DNA of 64,000 nt from Cronobacter sakazakii (lineage in GTDB: Bacteria; Pseudomonadota; Gammaproteobacteria; Enterobacterales; Enterobacteriaceae): the NCBI RefSeq assembly GCF_000982825.1, contig NZ_CP011047.1, forward strand, positions 2,046,001-2,110,000, in the 5' to 3' direction. The position numbers and the translations under genes are program-made. The notes under the pieces were generated by a model. That model was not told where the DNA came from. It worked only from the letters and a program-made list of their open reading frames with translations, and did not search any database. Shown piece by piece: positions 8,650 to 18,307 of the stretch (position 1 is its first letter; the number at the start of each line of letters is the position of its first letter).

Positions 8650-11600
8650 ATGAAACAACTGCGTCTGGCTGTCATCGCGACAGCGTTACTGGCGTCTTTC
8701 ACTCTCGGCGGGTGCGACGACAAGGAGAGTGCTTCCGCCGATTCCACCGCGCCTGCGGCCCAGAGTAGCGCTCCGGCGCCCCAGGCAAAGCCCCAGGCGG
8801 CTGACCTGCAAAAACTGGCGCAGCAAAGCGCCGGAAAACCACTCAAATTACTGGACGCCTCCGAGGTTCAGCTTGATGGCGCCAGTACGATGGTGCTTAC
8901 CTTCTCGGTGCCGCTCGATCCCAACCAGGATTTCGGCCGCGTGGTACATCTTGTTGATAAGAAAGACGGCAAGGTGGACGGCGCGTGGGAGCTTGCACCG
9001 AATTTAAAAGAGCTGCGCCTGCGCCATCTGGAGCCGAACCGCGAACTGGTGCTGAGCGTCGATCGCGAACTGCTGGCGCTTAATAAAGCCACTTTCGGCA
9101 TGGCGTATGAGAAAACCCTGACCACGCGCGATATCGCGCCGAGCGTCGGGTTCGCGAGCCGTGGATCGCTTTTGCCGACCAAAGTCGTGCAGGGGCTGCC
9201 GGTGATGGCGCTCAATATCTCAAGCGTCGACGTTAACTTCTATCGCGTGAAGCCGGAATCGCTGGCGGCGATGGTGAGCCAGTGGGAGTACCGTAATTCA
9301 CTCAGTAACTGGGAATCAGACCAGCTGCTGAAAATGGCGGATTTGGTTTATACCGGGCGTTTTGATCTCAACCCGGCCCGCAATACGCGCGAAAAACTGC
9401 TGCTGCCGTTAAGCGACATCAAGCCGTTGCAACAGCCGGGCGTCTATCTGGCGGTAATGAACCAGGCGGGGCACTACAACTACAGCAACGCCGCGACGCT
9501 CTTTACGCTGAGCGACGTTGGTCTTTCGCTGCACCGCTACCACGACCGCATGGATATCTTCACCCAGAGCCTGGAGAACGGCGCGGCGCAAAGCGGCGTC
9601 GAAGTCCGTCTGCTGAATGACAAAGGGCAGACGCTGGCGCAATCGACCAGTGACAGCACCGGTCACGTGCGTCTGGAAAATCCGAAAGAGGCGGCGCTGG
9701 TGCTGGCCCGTATGGGCGAGCAGACCACGATGCTCGATCTCAACCTCCCGGCGCTGGATCTCGCCGAGTTTGATATCGATGGCGATCGCGGCTACAGCAA
9801 ACAGTTCTTTATGTTTGGCCCGCGCGATCTTTACCGCCCGGGTGAAACGGTGATCGTTAATGGCCTGCTGCGCGACAGCGACGGCAAGCCGCTGACGGCG
9901 CAGCCGGTGAAATTCGAAGTGGTGCGCCCGGACGGCCAGGTGGCGCGCACGCAGGTGGTGGAGCCGAATAACGGGCTTTATCAACTGACCTGGAAACTGG
10001 ATGCTCAGGCCGCCACCGGCCAGTGGGTGATCCGCGCCAATACCGGCGACAACCAGAACCGTAACTGGCTCTTCCATGTGGAAGACTTTATGCCGGAGCG
10101 GATGGCGCTCAATCTCAACGTGCAGAAAACGCCTCTGGCACCTGCTGATACCGTCAATTTTGGTATCGAAGGTCACTATCTCTACGGCGCGCCTGCCGCG
10201 GGCAACAGCCTGCAGGGGCAGCTCTATCTGCGTCCGCTGCGTGACGCGGTGGCGCAACTGCCGGGCTTCCAGTTCGGCAATATCGCGGAAGAAAACCTCT
10301 CCCGCAGCCTGGATGAAGTGCAGCTTAATCTTGACGACGCGGGTGTCGCGCAGGTCGCTGCTGAAAGCCAGTGGCAGGATGTGCGCTCGCCGCTGCGTCT
10401 GATTTTGCAGGCAAGCCTGCTGGAATCCGGCGGTCGTCCGGTGACGCGCCGCGTTGAACAGGCCATCTGGCCTGCCGACGCGCTGGTGGGTATTCGCCCG
10501 CAGTTTGGTGAAAAAGCGGTTTACGACTACCGTACCGACGATACCGTCAGTCAGCCGATGGTCGATGAAAACGGCAATGCCGGTTTCGATATCGTCTATG
10601 CCAACGCGCAGGGTGAAAAAGTCGCGGTCAAAGGGCTCAAAGTGCGCCTGGTGCGCGAGCGCCGCGACTACTACTGGAACTGGTCAGATTCTGAAGGCTG
10701 GCTGTCGCAGTTCGATCAGAAAGATCTGGTGGAAGCCGAGCAGACTATCGATCTGGCGGCGGGTGAAACTGGCAAAGTCAGCTTCCCGGTGGAGTGGGGT
10801 TCCTATCGCCTGGAAGTCGTCTCGCCTGACGATCTCGTCAGCAGTGTGCGCTTCTGGGCGGGTTACAGCTGGCAGGATAACAACGACGGTGCCAGCGCGC
10901 CGCGCCCGGACCGTGTGACGCTGAAAATTGATAAGCCGTTCTATCAGCCAGGCGACACCATTAAGCTGCATATCGCCGCGCCAGCCGCAGGCAAAGGCTA
11001 TGCGATGGTGGAATCCTCTGAAGGCCCGCTGTGGTGGCAGGAGATCGACGTGCCGGAGAAAGGCCTCGATCTGGACATTCCGGTGGATAAAGCCTGGAAG
11101 CGTCACGATCTCTACCTCAGCACGCTGGTGGTGCGCCCTGGCGATAAATCCCGCTCCGCGACGCAAAAACGCGCGGTCGGCCTGCTGCATCTGCCGATGG
11201 GCGATGAAAACCGTCGCCTGAATTTGTCGCTGGAAACCCCCGCGAAGATGCGCCCGGACAGCACGCTGTCGGTGAAAGTGAAAGCCAGCGTGAAAAACGG
11301 CGAACTGCCGAAGCAGATCAACGTGTTGGTTTCCGCCGTGGACAGCGGCGTGCTTAACATCACCGACTACGTCACGCCGGATCCGTGGCGCGGCTTCTTT
11401 GGTAAGAAACGCTATGGCGCGGATATCTATGATATCTACGGCCAGGTCATTGAAGGACAGGGCCGTCTGGCGGCGCTGCGCTTTGGTGGCGACGGCGATG
11501 AGCTGAACCGCGGCGGCAAACCGCCGGTCAACCATGTGACTATCATCGCTGAACAGGCGGTGCCGGTGCAGTTAAACGACCAGGGTGAAGGCACAATTAC

Positions 11601-13599
11601 GCTGCCTGTCGGCGACTTTAACGGTGAACTGCGCGTGATGGCGCAGGCCTGGAGCGACGACCGCTTCGGCAGCGGCGAAAGCAAAGTGATTGTGGCAGCA
11701 CCGGTGATTGCCGAGATGAGTACGCCGCGCTTCCTCGCGGGTGGTGATACCTCGCGCCTGGCGCTGGATGTCACGAACCTGACCGAACAGCCGCAGCAGC
11801 TTAACGTCACCTTTAGCGCCAGCGGGCTCGTGCGCCTTGATGCGCAGTCGAGCCAGCAGGTGAACCTGAAAGCGGGCGGGCGCACAACGCTGTACGTGCC
11901 GGTCGCCGCCAGCAACGGGTTTGGCGATGGCGCGGTACAGGCGCAGATCACCGGGCTTTCACTGCCGGGCGAACGTTTCGCGCCCATCAACCGCGAATGG
12001 AAAATCGGTGTGCGCCCGGCGTATCCGGCACAGACTATCAACAGCGGCGCGATGCTGCGCGCAGGTGAAATCTGGACTGTACCGGCCACGCATCTGCAGG
12101 GGCTTAACGCCTCCACGCTGGAAGGCCGATTGCTGTTAAGCGGTCGTCCGCCGCTGAACATCGCCCGCTACATTGAAGAGTTGCGCGCGTATCCGTACGG
12201 CTGCCTTGAGCAGACTACCAGCGGCTTGTTCCCGTCGCTCTACACCAATGCCGCCCAGCTCAAAGCGCTCGGCATCAAAGGCGACACCGATGAACAGCGC
12301 CGCGCGGCGGTGGATATCGGCATTGCCCGCCTGCTGGAGATGCAGCGTGAAGAGGGCGGTTTTGGGCTGTGGGATAAAGAAAGCCCGGAAGAGTACTGGG
12401 CGACGGCCTATGTGACCGATTTCCTGGTACGCGCGGGCGAACAGGGCTACAGCGTGCCGGCTGATGCTTTAAATAAAGCTAACGCGCGCCTGCTGCGTTA
12501 TCTCCAGGATCCGGCCACCATCGCGCTGCGCTACAGCGAAAATAACGCGGCCTCGCGCTTTGCGGTGCAGGCCTATGCGGGCCTGGTGCTGGCTCGTCAG
12601 CAGAAAGCGCCGCTCGGCGCGCTGCGCGACCTCTGGGAGCATCGCGCGCAAGCGGGCAGCGGTCTGCCGCTGGTGCAGCTTGGTGTGGCACTGAAACTGA
12701 TGGGTGATGCGCCGCGCAGTAAGGCCGCGCTGGATCTGGGCCTTAAAACCGAGCGGCCGCATAACGACGTCTGGATTGGCGACTACGGCAGCGATCTGCG
12801 TGACGATGCGCTCAAGCTGAGCCTGCTGCAGGAATATAACCTGCAGGCTGACACGCAAAGCACGCTGCTTAACGCGCTCTCCGATGAAGCGTATGGCAAG
12901 CGTTGGCTCTCGACTCAGGAAAGCAACGCGCTGTTCCTGGCGGGCCGCAATCTGGTAAACCAGCCGGGGAACTGGCAGGCGCAAACCACGCTGCAAGGCC
13001 AGTTCATGGGTGGCGACAAAGCGCAGAGCGTAGCGCTTAACGCCGATCAGCTTGGCGCATTGCAGGTGACTAACACGGCCCAGACCCCGCTCTGGCTGCG
13101 TCTTGACAGCCAGGGGTACCCGGACGTTGCGCCGCAGCCGTCAGGCAACGTGTTGCATATTGAGCGTCACTACCTCAACAGCAAAGGCGAGTCGATTTCG
13201 CTCTCAAATCTCAAGAGCGGCGAGCTGGTGCTGGTGTGGCTTGAAGTTTCAGCCAGCAAAACGGTGCCTGACGCGCTGGTGGTCGATCTTCTCCCGGCCG
13301 GGCTGGAGCTTGAAAACCAGAACCTGGCGAACGCCAGCGCCAGTCTGAGTAGCGCGGGTGAGGCGAGCGATCTCATTAACCGGATGCAGCAGATGGATAT
13401 TCAGCATATGGAGTTTCGTGACGACCGCTTCGTCGCGGCGCTGCCGGTGAACGAAGGCGTTAACGCCACGCTGGTGTATATGGCGCGTGCCGTGACGCCG
13501 GGCACCTACAAAGTGCCCGCGCCGCAGGTGGAGTCGATGTATGTGCCGCAATGGCGTTCGACCGGTGCGACTATCCCTGCGCTGACCATCAACCCCTGA
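8650..13599 (+). CDS. yfhM: Bacterial alpha-2-macroglobulin lipoprotein
   Basis: A 1649-residue periplasmic lipoprotein, close to the 1653 of E. coli YfhM. The signal peptide starts MKQLRLAVIATALLAS and ends in the lipobox LGGC. The thioester motif CLEQ is at about residues 1185-1188 (YPYGCLEQTTSG), so protease trapping by covalent linkage should be retained. The start at 8650 was chosen because it opens directly into the signal peptide. pbpC follows 10 bp later; the family model is that the inhibitor traps foreign proteases that breach the outer membrane while PbpC repairs the wall. Confidence 0.96.
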   Translation: MKQLRLAVIATALLASFTLGGCDDKESASADSTAPAAQSSAPAPQAKPQAADLQKLAQQSAGKPLKLLDASEVQLDGASTMVLTFSVPLDPNQDFGRVVHLVDKKDGKVDGAWELAPNLKELRLRHLEPNRELVLSVDRELLALNKATFGMAYEKTLTTRDIAPSVGFASRGSLLPTKVVQGLPVMALNISSVDVNFYRVKPESLAAMVSQWEYRNSLSNWESDQLLKMADLVYTGRFDLNPARNTREKLLLPLSDIKPLQQPGVYLAVMNQAGHYNYSNAATLFTLSDVGLSLHRYHDRMDIFTQSLENGAAQSGVEVRLLNDKGQTLAQSTSDSTGHVRLENPKEAALVLARMGEQTTMLDLNLPALDLAEFDIDGDRGYSKQFFMFGPRDLYRPGETVIVNGLLRDSDGKPLTAQPVKFEVVRPDGQVARTQVVEPNNGLYQLTWKLDAQAATGQWVIRANTGDNQNRNWLFHVEDFMPERMALNLNVQKTPLAPADTVNFGIEGHYLYGAPAAGNSLQGQLYLRPLRDAVAQLPGFQFGNIAEENLSRSLDEVQLNLDDAGVAQVAAESQWQDVRSPLRLILQASLLESGGRPVTRRVEQAIWPADALVGIRPQFGEKAVYDYRTDDTVSQPMVDENGNAGFDIVYANAQGEKVAVKGLKVRLVRERRDYYWNWSDSEGWLSQFDQKDLVEAEQTIDLAAGETGKVSFPVEWGSYRLEVVSPDDLVSSVRFWAGYSWQDNNDGASAPRPDRVTLKIDKPFYQPGDTIKLHIAAPAAGKGYAMVESSEGPLWWQEIDVPEKGLDLDIPVDKAWKRHDLYLSTLVVRPGDKSRSATQKRAVGLLHLPMGDENRRLNLSLETPAKMRPDSTLSVKVKASVKNGELPKQINVLVSAVDSGVLNITDYVTPDPWRGFFGKKRYGADIYDIYGQVIEGQGRLAALRFGGDGDELNRGGKPPVNHVTIIAEQAVPVQLNDQGEGTITLPVGDFNGELRVMAQAWSDDRFGSGESKVIVAAPVIAEMSTPRFLAGGDTSRLALDVTNLTEQPQQLNVTFSASGLVRLDAQSSQQVNLKAGGRTTLYVPVAASNGFGDGAVQAQITGLSLPGERFAPINREWKIGVRPAYPAQTINSGAMLRAGEIWTVPATHLQGLNASTLEGRLLLSGRPPLNIARYIEELRAYPYGCLEQTTSGLFPSLYTNAAQLKALGIKGDTDEQRRAAVDIGIARLLEMQREEGGFGLWDKESPEEYWATAYVTDFLVRAGEQGYSVPADALNKANARLLRYLQDPATIALRYSENNAASRFAVQAYAGLVLARQQKAPLGALRDLWEHRAQAGSGLPLVQLGVALKLMGDAPRSKAALDLGLKTERPHNDVWIGDYGSDLRDDALKLSLLQEYNLQADTQSTLLNALSDEAYGKRWLSTQESNALFLAGRNLVNQPGNWQAQTTLQGQFMGGDKAQSVALNADQLGALQVTNTAQTPLWLRLDSQGYPDVAPQPSGNVLHIERHYLNSKGESISLSNLKSGELVLVWLEVSASKTVPDALVVDLLPAGLELENQNLANASASLSSAGEASDLINRMQQMDIQHMEFRDDRFVAALPVNEGVNATLVYMARAVTPGTYKVPAPQVESMYVPQWRSTGATIPALTINP

Positions 13600-13609
13600 C
13601 AGGTGAGCT

Positions 13610-15943
13610 GTGATTAAAAGCCTGTGTAAAAGGCGCCGCCGCTGGATAATTCTGGCGGCGGCGCCGCTTTTATTGTGCGCTGCGCTGTGGCTTGCCGATA
13701 AGTGCTGGCCGCTGCCGTTGTATGAAGTGCAGCCCGCGCGCGTGGTCGTGGCCCAGGACGGCACGCCGCTGTGGCGCTTCGCCGACAAAAACGGCATCTG
13801 GCGCTACCCGGTCACCATTAACGATGTCTCGCCGCGTTACCTTGAGGCGCTGCTGAACTATGAAGACCGCTGGTTCTGGCGTCATCCCGGCATTAACCCG
13901 CTCGCGATCGCGCGCGCGGCCTGGCAGGATCTGCGCTCCGGCTCGGTTGTCTCCGGTGGCAGTACGCTTACCATGCAGGTGGCGCGCCTGCTGGATCCGC
14001 ATCCGCGTACCTTTGGTGGCAAGCTGCGTCAGGTATGGCGGGCGATGCAGCTTGAATGGCATCTCTCCAAAGCCGAGATCCTCACGCTCTATCTGAATCG
14101 CGCGCCGTTTGGCGGCACGCTGCAGGGAATCGGGGCAGCCAGTTGGGTATATCTCGGCAAACCGCCTTCGCAACTTGGCTATTCCGATGCCGCGCTGCTG
14201 GCGGTGCTTCCACAGGCACCAAGCAGGCTCCGGCCTGACCGCTGGCCTGACCGCGCGCAGGCGGCGCGCGACAAAGTATTGCGCCGCATGGCGACGCAGG
14301 GCGTCTGGAGTGAAAAACAGGTACGCGAGTCGCTGGAAGAACCGGTCTGGCTGGCTCCGCGCCAGATGCCGCAGCTGGCGCCGCTGCTCTCACGGCGGCT
14401 GGTGACGCAGCGTCGCGACACCAAAATCACCACTACGCTTGACGCCGCTTTACAGCGTCAGCTTGAAGATCTCGTGCTGAACTGGAAAGGCCGCCTCCCG
14501 GCGCGGACATCGCTGGCTATCCTGGTGGTCGATCACACCACCATGGAAGTGCGCGGCTGGGTCGGTTCGGCGGATATTAACGATGATGCCCGCTTTGGTC
14601 ATGTCGATATGGTGACGGCGATTCGTTCACCCGGTTCGGTGTTAAAACCGTTTGTCTACGGGCTGGCGCTGGATGAGGGGCTTATTCATCCGGCGTCGCT
14701 GTTACAGGATGTGCCGCGTCGCTTCGGGGATTACCGGCCCGGCAATTTCGACAGCGGTTTTAACGGGCCGGTGAGCATGAGCGAGGCGCTGGTGCGGTCG
14801 TTGAACCTGCCCGCCGTTCAGGTGCTGGAAGCCTATGGGCCGAAGCGCTTTACGGCGAAGCTGCGTAATGTCGGGCTGGCGCTGCGTTTTCCGCCGACGG
14901 CGCAGCCAAGCCTCGCGGTGATCCTGGGCGGCGCGGGTGCAAGACTTGATGAGATTGTGGCGGCCTACAGCGCTTTCGCCCGTCACGGTCAGGCGGCGCG
15001 CTTGCGGGTGGTGAAGGGCGATCCGCTGGTAGAGCGTCCTCTGATGTCGCCGGGCGCGGCATGGATTATCCGCCGCATCCTTGCGAACGAGGCGCAGCCG
15101 CTGCCGGACGGCTCGCTGCCGCAGGTGGTGCCGCTCGCCTGGAAAACCGGCACCAGTTACGGTTATCGCGATGCCTGGGCTGTCGGCGTGACGTCGCGCT
15201 ATCTGATTGGCGTCTGGACCGGCCGCCCGGATGCGACACCGGTCGCCGGACAGTTTGGTTTCGCAAGCGCCGTGCCGGTGCTGAATCAGGTCAATAACCT
15301 GTTACAGGCGGGGGCCGCCTCGGCGGTGCAGCAGGCGAGACAACCCGTCGATCCGCGCCCGGCTTCGGTGTCGGCAGGTACCATCTGCTGGCCGGGCGGG
15401 CAGCATTTACCGGCGGGAGACAGCAACTGTCGCCGCCGGTTATCGACGTGGCTTCTTGATAACAGCGAACCGCCAACGCTGCTTGCCGAAGGGCAGGAGG
15501 GGAGCCGGGGCATTCAGTTCCCGCTGTGGCTGAATGCGAAGGGCGAGCGGGTGGCAGCGGATTGCCCGCATGTTTCCGAAAGCCGTCTGTTGCTCTGGCC
15601 GCTGCCGCTTGAACCGTGGCTGCCGCCCGCCGAGCGGCGGGCCGCCCGCCTGCCGCCGGTTTCAGCGCAGTGTCCGCCAGTTCATCAGCAGGATCAGGTG
15701 CCGCTGCTGCTTACCGGCGTGCGCGAAGGGGCTGTGCTGAAACGACTGCCAGGGCAAGCCGCGTTGTCGCTGCCGCTGCGCAGTCAGGGCGGCGGCGGAC
15801 GCCACTGGTGGTTTTTAAACGGCGAACCGCTCGATAAAGAAGGCGACAGCGTGACGCTGACCTTTGATAAAAGCGGGGATTATCAGGTTTTGCTGATGGA
15901 TGAAGCCGGGCAGATTGCGGCTGCGCAGTTCCGGGTGAAATAA
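13610..15943 (+). CDS. pbpC: Penicillin-binding protein 1C
   Basis: A 777-residue bifunctional peptidoglycan synthase. An N-terminal membrane anchor is at about 11-28. The glycosyltransferase domain follows, with catalytic NYEDRWFW and GGSTLTMQVARLL. The transpeptidase domain carries SPGSVLKP (nucleophile serine) and KTGTSYGYRDAW. A C-terminal PBP1C-specific domain ends the protein. The start is GTG, 10 bp after yfhM and preceded by AGGTGA, so the two genes are surely co-transcribed. Sequence closely follows E. coli PbpC throughout. Confidence 0.96.
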   Translation: MIKSLCKRRRRWIILAAAPLLLCAALWLADKCWPLPLYEVQPARVVVAQDGTPLWRFADKNGIWRYPVTINDVSPRYLEALLNYEDRWFWRHPGINPLAIARAAWQDLRSGSVVSGGSTLTMQVARLLDPHPRTFGGKLRQVWRAMQLEWHLSKAEILTLYLNRAPFGGTLQGIGAASWVYLGKPPSQLGYSDAALLAVLPQAPSRLRPDRWPDRAQAARDKVLRRMATQGVWSEKQVRESLEEPVWLAPRQMPQLAPLLSRRLVTQRRDTKITTTLDAALQRQLEDLVLNWKGRLPARTSLAILVVDHTTMEVRGWVGSADINDDARFGHVDMVTAIRSPGSVLKPFVYGLALDEGLIHPASLLQDVPRRFGDYRPGNFDSGFNGPVSMSEALVRSLNLPAVQVLEAYGPKRFTAKLRNVGLALRFPPTAQPSLAVILGGAGARLDEIVAAYSAFARHGQAARLRVVKGDPLVERPLMSPGAAWIIRRILANEAQPLPDGSLPQVVPLAWKTGTSYGYRDAWAVGVTSRYLIGVWTGRPDATPVAGQFGFASAVPVLNQVNNLLQAGAASAVQQARQPVDPRPASVSAGTICWPGGQHLPAGDSNCRRRLSTWLLDNSEPPTLLAEGQEGSRGIQFPLWLNAKGERVAADCPHVSESRLLLWPLPLEPWLPPAERRAARLPPVSAQCPPVHQQDQVPLLLTGVREGAVLKRLPGQAALSLPLRSQGGGGRHWWFLNGEPLDKEGDSVTLTFDKSGDYQVLLMDEAGQIAAAQFRVK

Positions 15944-16110
15944 GGAAAGACGCCTGAAAAGCACGCTTATGGCATGAAGTGTTGCCGAAGCTCATATTAT
16001 TTTAAAAAAATGTTATCCCCGAAGGTAGGCAAGGCTTTCGATGCTCATTATAATCGCCGCCAATTCTAAACTTGCCTGTCGGGCAAACAGAACAACTTAC
16101 AGAGGTAATC

Positions 16111-16542
16111 ATGGCAATCGAGCGTACTTTTTCCATCATCAAACCGAACGCAGTCGCTAAAAACGTTATCGGCAGCATTTTCGCGCGTTTTGAATCCGCA
16201 GGCTTCAAAATCATCGGTACCAAAATGCTGCACCTGACCGTTGAGCAGGCGCGCGGTTTCTATGCCGAGCACGAAGGCAAGCCGTTCTTTGACGGTCTGG
16301 TGGAATTCATGACCTCTGGCCCGATCGTAGTTTCCGTACTGGAAAGCGAAAACGCGGTACAGCGTCACCGTGACCTGCTGGGCGCGACCAACCCGGCAAA
16401 CGCGCTGGCAGGTACTCTGCGCGCTGACTACGCAGACAGCTTCACCGAAAACGGCACCCACGGTTCCGATTCCGTTGAGTCTGCTAACCGCGAAATCGCC
16501 TACTTCTTCGGCGAAGGCGAAATCTGCCCGCGCACTCGCTAA
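16111..16542 (+). CDS. ndk: Nucleoside diphosphate kinase
   Basis: A 143-residue cytoplasmic kinase that balances NTP and dNTP pools by passing phosphate through an active-site histidine; the loop here reads NGTHGSDS. The chosen ATG follows AGAGG at a good distance, and the N-terminus MAIERTFSIIKPNAV is the standard one. A strong terminator lies downstream before rlmN. Its codon choice is that of a highly expressed gene. Confidence 0.97.
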   Translation: MAIERTFSIIKPNAVAKNVIGSIFARFESAGFKIIGTKMLHLTVEQARGFYAEHEGKPFFDGLVEFMTSGPIVVSVLESENAVQRHRDLLGATNPANALAGTLRADYADSFTENGTHGSDSVESANREIAYFFGEGEICPRTR

Positions 16543-16632
16543 TAAGCGAAACGGCAAAGAGACATTTACATTTTATTTTCATGATGTCGCTTTAAGCCGT
16601 GGCGTCACTGCCATAGAATTTGTACAATGCTG

Positions 16633-16673
16633 CGCCCCGGATGAGCCTGCTCTGACCGGGGCGTTTCTTTTTT
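16633..16673 (+). terminator. Rho-independent terminator between ndk and rlmN
   Basis: CGCCCCGG at 16633-16640 pairs with CCGGGGCG at 16656-16663, followed by TTTCTTTTTT. It would end transcription from ndk and leave rlmN to its own promoter. Confidence 0.75.
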
Positions 16674-16722
16674 ATCAACCCTCCAGAGGCCGTAACGTGT
16701 AACAACGAGGCCAGGATCGAAT

Positions 16723-17889
16723 ATGTCTGAACACATTGTCACGCCTGAGGATGCCTCAGCGGCGCCTGCTATTAAATCTGAAAAAATTAACCTCCTCGAT
16801 CTGAACCGCCAGGCGATGCGCGAGTTCTTCAAAACGCTGGGTGAAAAGCCGTTTCGCGCCGATCAGGTGATGAAATGGATGTATCACTACTGCTGTGATG
16901 ATTTCGATGAGATGACCGACATCAACAAAGTGCTGCGCGGTAAGCTCAAGGAAGTGGCGGAAATCCGGGCGCCGGAAGTGGTCGAAGAGCAGCGCTCTTC
17001 CGACGGCACCATTAAGTGGGCGATTGCGGTCGGCGATCAGCGCGTCGAGACGGTCTATATTCCTGAAGATGACCGCGCCACCCTGTGCGTTTCTTCCCAG
17101 GTGGGCTGTGCGCTTGAGTGCAAATTCTGTTCGACGGCGCAGCAGGGCTTTAACCGTAACCTGCGCGTGTCTGAAATTATCGGCCAGGTGTGGCGCGCGG
17201 CGAAAATCATTGGCGCGGCGAAAGTGACCGGCCAGCGTCCTATCACCAACGTGGTGATGATGGGCATGGGCGAGCCGCTGCTGAACCTGACCAACGTCGT
17301 TCCGGCGATGGAAATCATGCTCGATGATTTTGGCTTTGGGCTGTCTAAACGTCGCGTTACGCTCTCAACCTCCGGCGTTGTGCCGGCGCTGGATAAGCTT
17401 GGCGATATGATTGACGTTGCGCTGGCTATCTCCCTGCATGCGCCGAACGATGAAATTCGCGATGAAATTGTGCCTATCAACAAAAAGTACAACATCGAGA
17501 CGTTCCTCGCTGCCGTGCGTCGTTATATCGGCAAATCCAACGCCAATCAGGGCCGCGTGACCATCGAATACGTCATGCTGGATCACGTGAACGACGGCAC
17601 CGAGCATGCGCATCAACTGGCGGAACTGCTGAAAGATACGCCGTGCAAAATCAACCTGATTCCGTGGAACCCCTTCCCGGGCGCGCCGTATGGCCGCAGC
17701 TCTAACAGCCGTATCGATCGCTTCTCTAAAGTGCTGATGAGCTACGGTTTCACCACGATCGTGCGTAAAACGCGCGGTGACGATATCGACGCGGCCTGTG
17801 GACAGCTGGCAGGCGATGTTATCGATCGTACCAAACGCACTATGCGCAAGCGTATGCAGGGTGAGCCGATTGCCGTTAAGGCGGTCTGA
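16723..17889 (+). CDS. rlmN: Dual-specificity rRNA/tRNA adenine C2-methyltransferase
   Basis: A 388-residue radical-SAM enzyme that methylates A2503 of 23S rRNA and A37 of some tRNAs. The CxxxCxxC iron-sulfur motif appears as CALECKFC, and a C-terminal cysteine in AACGQLAGD matches the resolving cysteine of the family. GMGEPLLN is the SAM-binding glycine-rich stretch. Nearly identical to E. coli RlmN except at the N-terminus, where residues 5-20 vary. Confidence 0.97.
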   Translation: MSEHIVTPEDASAAPAIKSEKINLLDLNRQAMREFFKTLGEKPFRADQVMKWMYHYCCDDFDEMTDINKVLRGKLKEVAEIRAPEVVEEQRSSDGTIKWAIAVGDQRVETVYIPEDDRATLCVSSQVGCALECKFCSTAQQGFNRNLRVSEIIGQVWRAAKIIGAAKVTGQRPITNVVMMGMGEPLLNLTNVVPAMEIMLDDFGFGLSKRRVTLSTSGVVPALDKLGDMIDVALAISLHAPNDEIRDEIVPINKKYNIETFLAAVRRYIGKSNANQGRVTIEYVMLDHVNDGTEHAHQLAELLKDTPCKINLIPWNPFPGAPYGRSSNSRIDRFSKVLMSYGFTTIVRKTRGDDIDAACGQLAGDVIDRTKRTMRKRMQGEPIAVKAV

Positions 17890-18307
17890 CAGCGAGCCAA
17901 AAGCCGGTAAGGTCACGCGAACAGGCTATCGCGTGACCACTTTCCGCACAGGCGCAGCGATTGCTGCGTAAAGAAGCGTGCAGGGTAAATAATTACGGTG
18001 CGTTTCTCTGTGCTTTGAGGCAGTATGTAGCGTCGCAACAACATGTTAGCTGGGGCTTTCTGGCTTATCTGGCGTTACTTAACAGACACCGGATAAAAAG
18101 CTGGCTATGGTTAACTAACGTTTCTGCTTATCGCCTGCGGCGTTATGCCGTCTGAGGCGTTAAAATACGGAAACGGGTAACGGATACGCGTTATGTGCGT
18201 GTTCGATGAGAATGATTTCGCGGTATGGGCAGACAGGGCAGCGAAACGTTGTCTTATTCCTGCCGGTGCCAGGTTCCTAATGAAAACAGTACCAGCAGTT
18301 GTAGCTA
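17890..18307. other. 418-bp gap between rlmN and rodZ
   Basis: GGTCACGCG at about 17911 pairs with CGCGTGACC ending at 17938, a stable hairpin without a U-tract that probably closes rlmN transcription. The rest is lower in GC than the flanking genes. It contains a possible -10 (TTAAAATAC near 18160), likely part of the rodZ operon promoter. Short open frames here lack ribosome sites and are not supported. Confidence 0.4.

Noticed and set aside
17961..18155. Short open frame in the rlmN-rodZ gap
   Set aside because: No ribosome site, no recognisable sequence, and it runs through likely promoter DNA.
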